From contig NZ_QOHI01000001.1 of NCBI RefSeq assembly GCF_003319095.1, positions 496,001-560,000 on the forward strand: a DNA stretch of 64,000 nt. Reading direction: 5' to 3'. Under the pieces are notes generated by a model. That model worked only from the letters and a program-made list of their open reading frames with translations. It searched no databases and was not told where the DNA came from. Position 1 is the first letter of the stretch, and each line of letters begins with the position of its first letter. Source of the stretch: Blastococcus sp. TBT05-19. Its GTDB lineage: Bacteria; Actinomycetota; Actinomycetes; Mycobacteriales; Geodermatophilaceae. The translations under genes were made by a program, and so were the position numbers. Below are positions 63,449-64,000 of this stretch, piece by piece.

Positions 63449-64000
63449 ATGGCTCTCGTTCTTTCCCGACTCGGCGCGTTCTCGCACCGGCGCCGGCTCC
63501 CCGTCGTCCTCGTCTGGCTGGCGGTCCTCGTCGCGGGCGGCGCCGGCGCCGCGACCCTGGCCGGTGAGACGTCGAGCAGCTTCTCCATCCCCGGGCAGGA
63601 GTCGACCGTCGCGCTGGACCGCATCGGCGACGAGTTCGGTGCCGGCGGCGAGGGGGCGACCGCGCGCGTGGTCGTCGTCGCCCCGGAAGGTCAGACGCTG
63701 ACGACGCCGGAGGGCGCGACCGCGATCGGCGAGCTGGTCGCCGAGCTCGGGGAGCTGCCGGGCGTCGTCTCGGCCACGAACCCGCTGGACCCGGCGGCGC
63801 CCTCGGTCAACCGCGAGCAGGACACCGCCTACAGCACGGTCACCTACGACGCGGCGCCCGGCGAGGTGACCCCCGCCCAGCAGGAGGCGCTGCTCGAGGC
63901 CGTCGACGGCGCGCGGGACAGCGGCTTCACCGTCGAGGCCGCCGGCGAGGCGACCCAGGAGCCGCCGCACGTCGGTGGCCCGGCCGAGGCGGTCGGCGTC
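63449..64000 (+). CDS. MMPL family RND-type transporter, N-terminal part only
   Basis: 184 residues visible before the window ends. A short cytoplasmic segment (MALVLSRLGAFSHRRRLPV) leads into the first membrane helix at about 19-37. The extracytoplasmic porter domain follows, with SSSFSIPGQESTVALDRIGDEFGAG, the standard opening of actinobacterial MMPL proteins. These export lipids, lipid conjugates or hydrophobic compounds using the proton gradient. Five bases after tetR, same strand, so one operon. The remaining about 500 or more residues lie beyond the window. Confidence 0.9.
   Translation, partial: MALVLSRLGAFSHRRRLPVVLVWLAVLVAGGAGAATLAGETSSSFSIPGQESTVALDRIGDEFGAGGEGATARVVVVAPEGQTLTTPEGATAIGELVAELGELPGVVSATNPLDPAAPSVNREQDTAYSTVTYDAAPGEVTPAQQEALLEAVDGARDSGFTVEAAGEATQEPPHVGGPAEAVGV

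Overview
The window is very G+C-rich, gene-dense DNA from an actinobacterium. GTG starts, 4-bp GTGA/ATGA overlaps and TAGxCT -10 boxes just upstream of start codons are common. Gene order and protein type (Glp/GlpR divisome pair, Rpf, Pmt, Mfd-SurA-MazG-Eno-FtsB-DUF501-Ppx) fit the high-G+C Actinomycetota. The presence of an AbiEi/DUF559 protein and the overall style suggest the Geodermatophilaceae (Blastococcus, Geodermatophilus, Modestobacter), but this family-level placement is inference.

Layout. 1-2411: a matC-like carrier and a CaiB/BaiF CoA-transferase on the minus strand. 2525-6468: galU, glp (MoeA-like), rimJ-like acetyltransferase and glpR, a block that links UDP-glucose supply with a gephyrin-like cell-division module. 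6535-13737: tRNA-Ala, an enoyl-CoA hydratase, protein O-mannosyltransferase, rsmI, a DUF559 gene bracketed by inverted palindromes, corA and an amino-acid permease. 13840-23124: a membrane protein, metG, tatD, another membrane protein, an RpfB-like factor, rsmA, ispE, then tetR and a fatty-acid desaturase on the minus strand. 23344-27645: tRNA-Gln, glmU, prs, rplY, pth.

27831-49119 is a roughly 21-kb exopolysaccharide locus. It has an initiating phosphoglycosyltransferase, two glycosyltransferases, a small anchored protein, two tandem paralogous secreted proteins of about 1,500 residues, a CDP-alcohol phosphotransferase, a polysaccharide deacetylase, a flippase, a polymerase, a Wzz-type protein with a degenerate kinase domain, and a cytidylyltransferase. 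It lies between pth and mfd. In mycobacteria the surrounding genes (galU, moeA1, rimJ, pmt, tatD, rpfB, ksgA, ispE, glmU, prsA, rplY, pth, mfd, mazG, eno, ftsB-like, ppx) are close neighbours, so the polysaccharide locus looks like an insertion into a conserved backbone. Its intergenic regions carry matches to the Streptomyces BldD box, two of them perfect, which suggests control by a c-di-GMP-responsive developmental regulator.

49255-58282: mfd, a SurA-like lipoprotein, mazG, eno, ftsB-like, DUF501, ppx. 58302-64000: a BioF2-like acetyltransferase, a family-5 uracil-DNA glycosylase, an esterase, an unusual tRNA with a UAA anticodon but no long variable arm, a DUF4304 gene, and a TetR-MMPL pair whose transporter runs off the end.

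Non-coding features of note are several near-perfect long hairpins that serve as terminators, an exact 40-nt dispersed repeat, and two housekeeping genes (rsmA, pth) whose only plausible start codon is CTG.
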